From contig DMST01000124.1 of assembly GCA_003454975.1 (NCBI GenBank), positions 1,847 through 14,679 on the forward strand: a stretch of DNA of 12,833 bases, in the 5' to 3' direction. The notes beneath the pieces are model-generated. The model worked only from the letters and a program-made list of their open reading frames with translations. It was not told the origin of the DNA and did no database searches. Source of the stretch: Cytophagales bacterium. GTDB lineage: Bacteria; Bacteroidota; Bacteroidia; Cytophagales; Cyclobacteriaceae. The translations under genes and the position numbers were made by a program. Below are positions 1 through 6,574 of the stretch, in pieces; the first letter of the stretch is position 1, and every line of letters begins with the position of its first letter.

Positions 1-118
1 CACGGGTATGCGCCTTACCGACATCCCTTTGCAGCAGAACTACACCCTGGCAATGAAGCAGCAGACCCAGGATCAGCTATCTGGCTTGGTAGATAAGGCA
101 AATCAGGCCCTGGTGTAA
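1..118 (+). CDS. 3' end of an unrecognised protein
   Basis: An open frame enters from the left edge and ends at a TAA at 116-118, giving 38 C-terminal residues that finish in DKANQALV. The tail is polar, Gln-rich and probably helical (QQNYTLAMKQQTQDQLSGL). It is followed within about 20 bp by a strong terminator, as expected for the end of a real gene. Too little is visible to name a family. Confidence 0.55.
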   Translation, partial: TGMRLTDIPLQQNYTLAMKQQTQDQLSGLVDKANQALV

Positions 119-140
119 GCAGCCTTTGCTATACACTCAT

Positions 141-174
141 AAAAGCCCCTGGAGAACGCTCTTGGGGCTTTTTT
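141..174. terminator. Bidirectional Rho-independent terminator
   Basis: AAAAGCCCC (141-149) pairs perfectly with GGGGCTTTT (164-172). A small inner GAG/CTC stem lies in the loop, and T runs on to 174. The A-run on the left makes it usable from both strands. It lies between the rightward gene ending at 118 and the leftward serine hydrolase ending at 228, so it probably ends both transcripts. Confidence 0.85.
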
Positions 175-227
175 CAATGTTGAAATGGATTAAGACCGTA
201 GATTGAATATACACCAAGCTTAGGTTG

Positions 228-1943
228 CTATTTCATCTCAGTAGTCACCAGGTTGTCCATCTGCACTTTGCTAAAGAACTGATTTTTAGCCCTGTATTGA
301 GACACCGAAAGCCCTGTAATGGCACCTACGTCATCCCGTACAAATTCCACATTGCTGGTAAAGAGGGTAGAGCCTAAATAGTCATCCTTCCAAACGCCCT
401 CTAGTGGGATCGCACCGTGATCAAAACTCCACAGGTAGAGTTGGTCCTCTTGGTATACCACCTTGTACCAGGTGTTGAGTTCCGCACTGAAATAATCCCC
501 TTCATATTCTACCGGTTGTTTGATGCCTCGGAAACTTGTTTCATCGCTCATTTTAGGGCAAACTCTACCGTTATATACCAAATGAGTGATGGCTCCACTA
601 GCATCGCTATGAAAAGCCATGGTGCGGTTTCCGTAGTCCTCCACGTTAAGCACCGAATCAGACAAAGCCTGCATGGGGTACTTATCCTCGTTGGTTGCTT
701 GGGTATATAGTCGATTGCCTTCTCGCGTCAGGTGTACGTACCAGCCGGTACCCAGCTTGTAGGTTCCGGTATAGGTATCCAGCAGGCCTTTCGTCAGAGT
801 CACCTCCTGTAGCTCCTCTGCGGGAGTTTCTTCTGTTTCCTGGCGGGCTTCCGGCGCTGGTACACAAAAGGACACTACCTCACGCGCAAGTGCAAAGGCA
901 TCCTGATTGTTGTTATTCAATACCACTACCGACAAATCATAGGCGGGCAGCAGCACCACGTACGTCCGAAAGGAGGCCCAGTCGCCGGAGTGGGCGATCC
1001 AATCCGAACCACGGAATTCATAAATAGCGATGCCGTACGCATAATCATTTAGGCTGCCATCGTTCAAGGTGTCCATCTGCAACATACGTCTCACCACCGG
1101 TTGGGCGTCTTCTGTGGGATACATCAGGTGCCGGACCCACTTAGCCATATCAGTGGAGGTGGAAAACAGGGAGCTCGATCCCAGGGCTGTGACGTGGTTG
1201 GGGGTGTTTTGGTAGGTACCATCGGCCGCCCTACTGTATCCCATGGCCCGGTTGGGAATCACCTCTCGGTGGTTGTCCAGGAAAACCGATTGGGACATTT
1301 CCAAGGGCTCAAAGATGTGCTGCTGGGTCCAATCCCGAAAGGTTTCTCCGGTTACCCGTTGGACTAGCTCGGCCAGCATCTCATATCCGGTATTGGAGTA
1401 CCTGTACTGCGAGCCGGGTTTGAAATTCAATGCTTGCTGGTTGAACGCCATCCTCAAAATGTGGTCGAATGAAATCACATCCTCATAGGAACGCCCGGCC
1501 AGGCTCAAGGTGGTGGTCCAGTCGCGCAAACCACTCGTGTGGTGTACCAAATGGCCCACGGTGATGGTTTCACCAAAATCAGGTAGTTCTGGAATGTACT
1601 TCCGGATATCGTCGTCTTTCGCCACTTTGCCTTCCTCTATTAGCAGGGCAATGGCGTAGCCCGCAAACTGCTTGGATACCGACGCCATATCAAAGACGGT
1701 ATGGGGAGTTATGGGAATGTTATACGTTAAGTTTGCCAGGCCATAGCCTTGGTTGAAGACCACCTCCTGGTTCTCCATCACCAGAATGGCCGAGCCGGGA
1801 GCCTTAGGATCAGCATCAGCAAATAGGGCATCTATCTGCTGTTGCAGGGTGTCCCGGTTGATTTGGGCGTGAGCCCAAGGAGAAAGTGACATGCTAACCA
1901 ATAGGAGCACTGCAGGCAGGCAATGGTTGTTGGATTTTTTCAT
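228..1943 (-). CDS. Secreted class C beta-lactamase-type serine hydrolase
   Basis: A 571-residue exported serine hydrolase of the beta-lactamase/penicillin-binding transpeptidase-like fold (Pfam Beta-lactamase family). Residues 1-27 are a signal peptide (MKKSNNH..., hydrophobic AVLLLVSMSL, AHAQ cleavage region). The catalytic domain spans about 30-360. The nucleophile motif is S88-V-S-K91, the second motif Y182-S-N184, and the third, KTG-like motif is H318-S-G320. The remaining 200 residues form a beta-rich C-terminal extension of the sort often found in Bacteroidota members of this family. The likely site of action is the periplasm or outer face. The substrate cannot be told from sequence: peptidase, esterase or beta-lactamase are all possible. 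HSG in place of KTG is usual for esterase or D-aminopeptidase-like members, so I would not call it a resistance enzyme. The gene is monocistronic, ends at the shared terminator, and has a palindrome cluster upstream. Confidence 0.9.
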   Translation of the reverse strand: MKKSNNHCLPAVLLLVSMSLSPWAHAQINRDTLQQQIDALFADADPKAPGSAILVMENQEVVFNQGYGLANLTYNIPITPHTVFDMASVSKQFAGYAIALLIEEGKVAKDDDIRKYIPELPDFGETITVGHLVHHTSGLRDWTTTLSLAGRSYEDVISFDHILRMAFNQQALNFKPGSQYRYSNTGYEMLAELVQRVTGETFRDWTQQHIFEPLEMSQSVFLDNHREVIPNRAMGYSRAADGTYQNTPNHVTALGSSSLFSTSTDMAKWVRHLMYPTEDAQPVVRRMLQMDTLNDGSLNDYAYGIAIYEFRGSDWIAHSGDWASFRTYVVLLPAYDLSVVVLNNNNQDAFALAREVVSFCVPAPEARQETEETPAEELQEVTLTKGLLDTYTGTYKLGTGWYVHLTREGNRLYTQATNEDKYPMQALSDSVLNVEDYGNRTMAFHSDASGAITHLVYNGRVCPKMSDETSFRGIKQPVEYEGDYFSAELNTWYKVVYQEDQLYLWSFDHGAIPLEGVWKDDYLGSTLFTSNVEFVRDDVGAITGLSVSQYRAKNQFFSKVQMDNLVTTEMK

Positions 1944-1996
1944 TACGATTGGTTATTGAGTCTGATTACATAGGGTACCCGTCCCGGAGCACGGCA

Positions 1997-2014
1997 CTAT
2001 ACGGTACCGTATAG
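1997..2014. promoter_or_regulatory. 18-bp perfect palindrome, candidate operator
   Basis: CTATACGGTACCGTATAG reads identically on both strands and is centred between 2005 and 2006. It lies 53 bp upstream of the serine hydrolase start. Nearby are further GGTACC-type words: GGGTACCC around 1974-1981, GGGTACCGTATGGGTAC around 2054-2070, and TACCCATGGGTA at 2165-2176. The palindrome is seen directly; an operator role for a dimeric repressor is inference. No regulator gene adjoins it in this window. Confidence 0.4.
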
Positions 2015-2121
2015 AGGGTAGTTATAGCCTTGAGCAAAACCTTGCCCATGGGAGGGTACCGTATGGGTACTTGGGTAAAGCACCTTGGTTACAGCAGGTG
2101 GAGATTTATTTCTTTGAATAG

Positions 2122-2154
2122 ACCTGAGGAAGGGGATGACCTCAGGTAGTTTTT
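2122..2154 (+). terminator. Rho-independent terminator, no clear upstream gene
   Basis: ACCTGAGG (2122-2129) pairs with CCTCAGGT (2140-2147) in an 8-bp perfect stem with a 10-nt loop, followed by AG and five T (2150-2154). It points rightward, but no intact gene ends just before it. It may be left over from a deleted gene, or may insulate the patch to its right. Confidence 0.65.
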
Positions 2155-2182
2155 ATCCCTACTGTACCCATGGGTAGAGTAA

Positions 2183-2308
2183 ACTGCAAGAGGTAAAAAT
2201 GGGGGAGCACTTCCCTGACATCCATAAAACCACGGAAGGAAATCAGGCACGTGGAAGTACTTCCTCAACAACGGTCAAATGCAATCGGGCGGTTGTTACG
2301 CAGTTTAA
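2183..2308 (+). pseudogene. Decayed 3' end of a MORN-repeat (YwqK-like) gene, copy 1
   Basis: One reading frame carries the MORN-variant signature SGTWKYFLNNGQMQS and ends at TAA 2306-2308. Upstream in the same frame, KNG (2195-2203) sits at exactly the same distance from the K-S-G motif as in the better-preserved copy at 4213-4389. Two stops (TGA 2216-2218, TAA 2225-2227) interrupt the frame, and no start is visible. Over the last 57 compared bases (2231-2287 against 4303-4359) I count 11 mismatches between the copies. YwqK-like proteins are commonly annotated as antitoxins or found near toxin and immunity loci. This copy cannot make that protein and appears to be a relic. It lies just upstream of the SUKH gene. 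Confidence 0.6.
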
Positions 2309-2404
2309 AGGCAGCTTATACAAGCCATGGAGTGCTGATGTAGGAGGAATTGAATATTTATTTTAAATGGTGTTTCATTAGTGAACAAGACATTTACGTG
2401 TGGA

Positions 2405-2434
2405 TTGTAACTTCCAGCACAAGTATTTAATTTG
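2405..2434 (+). promoter_or_regulatory. Possible Bacteroidota-type promoter for the SUKH gene
   Basis: TTGT (2405-2408) and TTAATTTG (2427-2434), 18 bp apart, approximate the Bacteroidota vegetative pattern TTTG / TAnnTTTG, with one mismatch in the -7 box. They lie about 108 bp upstream of the chosen ATG. The match is weak and could be chance in AT-rich DNA. Confidence 0.25.
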
Positions 2435-2541
2435 AACCAAGGGCGTGACTTTGAGGACCAGAAAGGTTAGTGAATTCCATCATCCCACATCATAGCTGGA
2501 GGTTGGTCCGCGCGCTCGTTTGGTCTCATGCTCAAACTGAT

Positions 2542-3066
2542 ATGAATAATCAAATTAAACAAGTCATCGACAAATATTTGAAAAAGTGGGAGGAGATGGG
2601 TTTGAACTTTTTCCTCACGGCTCAGTACCAAGACATGGTATCTGAATCTAACGAATTAGGTACAACATGGAAACCAATTAGCAGTACCGTCACAGATAAA
2701 CAATTGGACGAACTAGAAAAAACTATTGGATATCCCATACCAGCTTCGTTCAGAGACTTTCTTAAGTATAAGCATTTTGTTGAGCTGCACATAGGGGAAG
2801 TTACATTTTTCAGCCACCCTAGTAGTGATTGGCAAAAGTTTATTCTTGAACCCATTTTCAACGGATACCCTACTGAACATTTAATTGATAAAGGACTTAT
2901 GCCCTTTGCTGATTACAGTGACTGGGGGTATGTCTGCTTTGACCTTAAAAATATGAATAACAATGAAAGTAAAGTGTTTCTTTGGGATCACGAACAGGCA
3001 GATGATATTGAACTAATCTATCCCAATTTTGATTCCATGATTTTAAAAATTGGCGAACAATTGTAA
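2542..3066 (+). CDS. SMI1/KNR4 (SUKH) family protein, probable immunity protein
   Basis: A 174-residue cytoplasmic protein with the SUKH pattern: W43-K-P, then TDKQLDELEKTIG with conserved E60 and G63, IP at 66-67, F70 and FL at 73-74, then PFAD at 121-124 and CFD at 132-134, followed by the acidic tail typical of the family. SUKH proteins are known mainly as immunity partners that bind and neutralise polymorphic-toxin nucleases and deaminases; some bacterial members have no known partner. I chose the ATG at 2542. A GTG at 2470 in the same frame would add 24 residues that look unlike the family. Codons are AT-rich like the two small genes downstream. No toxin gene adjoins it, so it may be an orphan. 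Family call confident, immunity role inferred. Confidence 0.8.
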   Translation: MNNQIKQVIDKYLKKWEEMGLNFFLTAQYQDMVSESNELGTTWKPISSTVTDKQLDELEKTIGYPIPASFRDFLKYKHFVELHIGEVTFFSHPSSDWQKFILEPIFNGYPTEHLIDKGLMPFADYSDWGYVCFDLKNMNNNESKVFLWDHEQADDIELIYPNFDSMILKIGEQL

Positions 3067-3368
3067 GCATAGCATGATGAAACTTAAAAAAGGCTGGCTA
3101 CTATATCGATTAGCTCAAAAAGCTTACGAAAGGTTTCTATGATCCCCTCAAAAAGGAGTAACCAACCTGCTCAGATATACCAAACCTGTTACTGTGCTAT
3201 ATTGTGGATATAAACAATTGGGTAAAAATTGAGGCCTGCTGAAAAAGTTGTCAATTGCCTCCGGCCTGCACGGCACGGCTTTAGCCGTATGGCAAAAAAG
3301 TAGATAAAAGGAGGGCCAAAGCCCGAAATATTTTTCTTTTCGGATCGCCGAGCTAAACTTAATTAAAA
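3067..3368. other. 302-bp gap with hairpin-rich, repeat-like segment
   Basis: No supportable gene. The right part (about 3230-3350) is more GC-rich than its surroundings and full of short hairpins: ACGGCT-TT-AGCCGT around 3281-3294, and GGGC-CAAA-GCCC at 3313-3324. It also has GGCCTGCTGAAAAAGTTGTC, which resembles the terminal sequence of some insertion elements. It may be an interspersed non-coding repeat or an insertion-element scar. A minus-strand frame of 82 codons here has no convincing protein character. Confidence 0.35.
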
Positions 3369-3833
3369 ATGGAACCGAATTATCCGCTAATCTCAATCTA
3401 TAATGACGCTCTGGAACTTATTCCTGACAGTTCCATTTTGACTAAAGCGACAGTATGGACGGTATTAAATGACAATTGTATTTCGGTAGCATTTGACGGT
3501 GATGGCCGTATGTGGACCTATGAATTATTAACAGATAACGTTCAGGATAATTTTCTAACTCGACTACTCGCGAAAACTGTTTACAATCCAAGGGTTGAAG
3601 TGCAGCTTCGTTGGATTCTAAAGGATAACTATGAGCTGAGTAAACTGAAATCTGAATTAAATGGATGTATCGACAAAGACGATGATGTTTTAACACAATT
3701 TGTAGAAGCTGAGATCATAAAACAAGCTATCATCGACTCTAAAACGTTTGAAGAGATTTATGCCCTCCTTATGAAGTATGTATTTGACGTTGACGAAGAA
3801 GAACTATGGAAAGAAGTAAATAAGCAAAACTGA
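3369..3833 (+). CDS. Hypothetical protein in immunity-like patch
   Basis: A 154-residue acidic soluble protein I do not recognise. The N-terminal half is beta-rich with aromatic residues (WTVLNDNCISVAFDGDGRMWTYEL). The C-terminal half is helical and acidic (FVEAEIIKQAIIDSKTFEEIYALL ... DVDEEELWKEV). There is no signal peptide or membrane segment. The ATG at 3369 follows an AT-rich leader (AACTTAATTAAAA) typical of Bacteroidota starts. Size, acidity, isolation and the neighbouring SUKH gene suit an immunity protein, but no family motif is visible and this is inference from context. A small inverted repeat, ATTCCT/AGGAAT (3837-3860), follows the stop without a T-run, so it is not a convincing terminator. 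Confidence 0.65.
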   Translation: MEPNYPLISIYNDALELIPDSSILTKATVWTVLNDNCISVAFDGDGRMWTYELLTDNVQDNFLTRLLAKTVYNPRVEVQLRWILKDNYELSKLKSELNGCIDKDDDVLTQFVEAEIIKQAIIDSKTFEEIYALLMKYVFDVDEEELWKEVNKQN

Positions 3834-3858
3834 TGTATTCCTCAGTTATAAAGCAGGA

Positions 3859-4023
3859 ATGGAGTAAAAGTTAGAGGAGATAATAAGAAAATTAGAAGAT
3901 GGATATGGTCTTGAAATATGTTAGGATAACTGGGAATTCATAGTAGCTGATAACTGGATAGAAGAGTTACCGAAAGTCATAACTCGATCAAGAGCCATGA
4001 CTGCATTAGTTGCTGAGAATTAA
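3859..4023 (+). pseudogene. Broken gene fragment with two in-frame stops
   Basis: One frame reads as protein-like sequence around stops at TAA 3865-3867 and TAG 3922-3924 and ends at TAA 4021-4023. Between them are EEIIRKLEDGYGLEIC and then DNWEFIVADNWIEELP ... SRAMTALVAEN. Its composition is coherent (acidic, Trp-containing) where the other frames are not, which suggests the degraded C-terminal part of a small soluble protein. I do not recognise the family. By position it could be another decayed immunity-type gene. Confidence 0.4.
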
Positions 4024-4212
4024 TTTAGGGCCTTGATAGGAGTTCTAGGGTTTTACATTGCGAAAAATTAATTCGAAAGGAAGGGTTGAAAACATAAGGA
4101 AAGGAATGGATTATTATCCAAGTGTTTTTGAAATAATTAAAATAAATACAGAAGCTAAAGAGAGTAAAAAAACCATTGTAACGGTTCTTTTACTCCCCGT
4201 TTGGGTCCATAA

Positions 4213-4389
4213 AAAAGAATCGATGAAGTCGGCAACCCTAAACACGGGCCTTTTGAGCTGTACTTCAAGAACGGCAAGGTCTCTTGCCAAGAAGAGTTTG
4301 ACCACAGAATGAAATCAGGCGTGTGAAAATACTTTCTAAATAACGGCCAAATGCAATCCTGCAGCAACTGGCTTAACCAACTAGCCTAG
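4213..4389 (+). pseudogene. Decayed 3' end of a MORN-repeat (YwqK-like) gene, copy 2
   Basis: The frame reads ...NPKHGPFELYFKNGKVSC, then EEFDHRMKSGV, a TGA at 4324-4326 where the other copy has TGG (Trp), then KYFLNNGQMQS, ending at TAG 4387-4389. This is two consecutive MORN-variant units (HGPFELYFKNG and SGV-W-KYFLNNG) of the kind found in YwqK-family proteins. The 5' side is lost: a TAA precedes at 4210-4212 and no start fits. It is the better-preserved partner of the relic at 2183-2308. It lies just before another small unknown gene, as that copy lies just before the SUKH gene. Confidence 0.65.
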
Positions 4390-4445
4390 ATGTCAATTAT
4401 TTGTGGTATATTTTAAAATTAAACTAGTTAGGTCCGAGCGACAAA

Positions 4446-4892
4446 ATGAAGGCGATAAAATTTAGCGAAGGTGATATTTATTGTAGAATAGAAGATGCAA
4501 TATTCTTCGATAATGATTCCTTCTCAAGGATTAAAGGTGACTCTATAAAAGGATTCTCCCTGGAGGAAAGGGCTTCTATTGACCAATTAGAAGAATATGG
4601 TTGGGCAGACTTGTATCCAATGTTTACCGATGAAAATGAAGAATACGTGGCAACAACCGGAGAAACCAGTTGGGGAGGAGCCGGGTTTATAAGTCTCAAA
4701 GACAAGGTAAGTGGATCCTTCAAATGGCTGATTCATTTATCCACTATGAACAATCCTCAAAGAATAAGCATTGAAACTGATTTGATTCGTGTTACCACTG
4801 ACTTAAATTATCCAGATGGATTAGATTTTGTGGTCCCCATCAATGCTCCGATGAATTTTAGAAATGATACATCGGTAGCAAACCAAAGCTAA
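4446..4892 (+). CDS. Hypothetical protein in immunity-like patch
   Basis: A 148-residue soluble acidic protein I do not recognise. It starts at ATG 4446 after an A-rich leader (GACAAA). Visible features are a mixed N-terminal part, a GETSWGGAGFISLKD turn-rich segment around 71-86, and a beta-rich C-terminal part (FKWLIHLSTMNN ... IETDLIRVTTDLNYPDGLDFVVPI). There is no signal peptide, membrane segment or catalytic motif. It follows the second MORN relic and closes the AT-rich patch. The context suggests an immunity-type protein, but nothing in the protein itself proves that. The stop is followed at once by AGGAGG (4893-4898). Confidence 0.65.
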   Translation: MKAIKFSEGDIYCRIEDAIFFDNDSFSRIKGDSIKGFSLEERASIDQLEEYGWADLYPMFTDENEEYVATTGETSWGGAGFISLKDKVSGSFKWLIHLSTMNNPQRISIETDLIRVTTDLNYPDGLDFVVPINAPMNFRNDTSVANQS

Positions 4893-5066
4893 AGGAGGAT
4901 GTCTCATAATGAACACGATTTTTCGGCTCACCAAATTTACTTTTGAGGGTAAAAATCCTTGTCGAGCGCGACCCCGGCCCTCATCAGGGAAAGGTGGCTG
5001 GAAGCCGGAAAGGGTTTTTCCTCATCGGATGCACCTAAATGGCCGCCCATGCATGCACAAGGAATT

Positions 5067-5642
5067 ATGGAAACGCTAAAGCTCGAAATAGAAAAATACG
5101 TACAAGGGGAAATTAATACAGAATGGGATGAGTTTTTGTCTCATTTAGAACTAAAAATGGCTACCAAACGGGAAATCATCTTTAGACAAACGGACATATG
5201 CGATAGCGTCATCTATATCTTAGAAGGTATTGCGGCCTCGGAATATAATAAAGATGACAAGGTCGTTATTTCCAGGTTTTTCCAGCCGGGTAATCTGTGT
5301 ACCAATTTGGAAAGTGTTACTTCAAAAACCATCCAGTCTGATAATGTGATTGCCATAACGAATGTGAGATACGTGGTGATGCCCTTTGATTATTTTATGA
5401 ACTTGTATCTCTACTCCGATAAGGTGGGCATTTTCTTACGGAAGAAGATTTTGGAGCATCTGATGGAAGCGAAGAGCTTTATCAATATCAAAACTTCTAC
5501 CGTAACCGAGGTGCAATATTCCTTTATTGAAGAAAATTATCCCGAAATAATAGAACGAACTCCTTCAAAATACATCGCAGCGTTTATTGGGATCACACCT
5601 GAGGCCCTAAGTAGATTTTTGAAACAACGGAGCAGTTCTTAA
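5067..5642 (+). CDS. Crp/Fnr family transcriptional regulator
   Basis: A 191-residue DNA-binding regulator. Residues about 20-115 form the cyclic-nucleotide-binding-like beta-roll (EIIFRQTDICDSVIYILEG ... VISRFFQPGNLCTN). A dimerisation helix follows at about 117-140. The compact C-terminal helix-turn-helix is at about 166-187 (PSKYIAAFIGITPEALSR), as in the many short Bacteroidota members. The canonical cAMP-phosphate-binding RxS signature is not visible, so the ligand is unknown. I chose ATG 5067, which gives normal family length and is preceded by AAGGA. The frame is open back to a TTG at 4959, and ATG 5049 is also possible, but those residues do not look conserved. It lies 59 bp upstream of the PhlG-like gene on the same strand and may control or be co-transcribed with it. 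Confidence 0.85.
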   Translation: METLKLEIEKYVQGEINTEWDEFLSHLELKMATKREIIFRQTDICDSVIYILEGIAASEYNKDDKVVISRFFQPGNLCTNLESVTSKTIQSDNVIAITNVRYVVMPFDYFMNLYLYSDKVGIFLRKKILEHLMEAKSFINIKTSTVTEVQYSFIEENYPEIIERTPSKYIAAFIGITPEALSRFLKQRSSS

Positions 5643-5701
5643 CCCTCATCAATTTTTTTGGCGGCATTTGCGGGTAGTCTTGTAGGGTCACCTTAAACGA
5701 T

Positions 5702-6574
5702 ATGATTATGCGAGAGTCAAGCATGCCTATGCCCAAGGAACGGAAGTTTGAATGGGCCCTGAAACCCACCTCATCCGTAAGCTGGGGACAGGTAAAGAAT
5801 AAATCAGGTCAAATTTGTGTCGTGTTAGAGCACTCCTTGTTACGCGGAGTGACTTCGGACATGATTGCTTGGTGGTTTAGGAATTTTGCGAACCTCAAAG
5901 TGACCTTAGAGGATGTAGAGGGGTATGAAGGTGAAAAAGTGCCAGCCTATTGGTTGTGGCATCCTTCAGACCATATCAACGCTCAGTTTGTGGGGAAGCT
6001 AGGTGAGAATGGTACCGCCAGGGCAGGGGCAAAGATTCGAATAAAAGAGACGATGCAATACAACAAGTATGGTTTTCAATTCCCCGTCAATCAGGAATTA
6101 GAAATCTTCTATTGTGAAAAGGATGGATGGGGTATGGGGAAGAGAATCCCATTTTTTGGAAAGATGATCTTTCTTAGAATATCCTATAAAGATGTATACG
6201 AAGACGGGAAAATCATCGGTGTGCATTATCACTATGAAGTGGTAGCCGGGACGAATAAGCAGAACATTATGGCCAAGGCCATAAATAAGAAATTAGTAGG
6301 AGGTTTTACGGCCGAATTTTGGGAAGCCTGGATTACCCACAACACCATTGAAGTGGGGGTATTTGAGAACTTTCTTCCGGTGCTGTATAGTCAACGGAAT
6401 GATTTGAACAGTTTGAGCTATTCAAAAAACATGAATCCGATAACCCAAGGCATGGCCTTGCAAGAGCAGAAAGGCTATGATCAGAACCTCCTAGAAGAAA
6501 GACTAAAGGGATATGAGCTCAGTACGAATGCCTTTGAGTATCAGCAGGGTGCTATGAAAAGCATCTTAGGGTAA
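5702..6574 (+). CDS. PhlG-like (DAPG hydrolase family) protein
   Basis: A 290-residue soluble protein resembling PhlG, the zinc enzyme with a Bet v 1-like fold that cleaves a carbon-carbon bond in 2,4-diacetylphloroglucinol. Matching features are the WW motif at 57-58 (MIAWWFRNF), YWLWHPSDHI at 83-92 with H87 and H91, E116 in KIRIKETM, and H213-N-T-I-E217. In PhlG, zinc is held by one His, then a Glu about 30 residues on, then a His-x3-Glu pair. Here H87, E116, H213 and E217 fit that order and spacing. The substrate is unknown: most relatives outside pseudomonads are uncharacterised, and no phloroglucinol genes adjoin it. There is no signal peptide. ATG 5702 is taken as start; downstream Met residues at positions 3, 8 and 10 are alternatives. 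It probably forms a unit with the Crp/Fnr gene. Confidence 0.65.
   Translation: MIMRESSMPMPKERKFEWALKPTSSVSWGQVKNKSGQICVVLEHSLLRGVTSDMIAWWFRNFANLKVTLEDVEGYEGEKVPAYWLWHPSDHINAQFVGKLGENGTARAGAKIRIKETMQYNKYGFQFPVNQELEIFYCEKDGWGMGKRIPFFGKMIFLRISYKDVYEDGKIIGVHYHYEVVAGTNKQNIMAKAINKKLVGGFTAEFWEAWITHNTIEVGVFENFLPVLYSQRNDLNSLSYSKNMNPITQGMALQEQKGYDQNLLEERLKGYELSTNAFEYQQGAMKSILG

Noticed and set aside
228..1943. Calling the serine hydrolase an antibiotic-resistance beta-lactamase
   Set aside because: SxxK and YSN are shared by esterases and peptidases; the third motif is HSG, and the long C-terminal extension is not found in true AmpC enzymes.
2470..2541. GTG start for the SUKH protein
   Set aside because: It would add 24 Trp/His/Arg-rich residues unlike SUKH N-termini; ATG 2542 begins a normal helix.
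3148..3396. Minus-strand 82-codon frame
   Set aside because: It covers the hairpin-rich segment, has low-complexity codon use and overlaps the start of the gene at 3369. It is better read as non-coding repeat-like DNA.
4058..4312. 84-codon forward frame through the second MORN relic
   Set aside because: The MORN signature is in a different frame of the same bases, so this frame is a shadow of the relic plus upstream AT-rich sequence.
4959..5066. TTG-started N-terminal extension of the Crp/Fnr regulator
   Set aside because: The 36 extra residues (ERWLEAGKGFSSSDAPKWPP part) do not look like the family's start, and ATG 5067 gives the normal length.
5783..5790. Third TGTCCCCA box (minus strand) inside the PhlG-like gene
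   Set aside because: The bases 15 bp further on do not match TCGCTAT, and it lies inside a gene pointing the other way.
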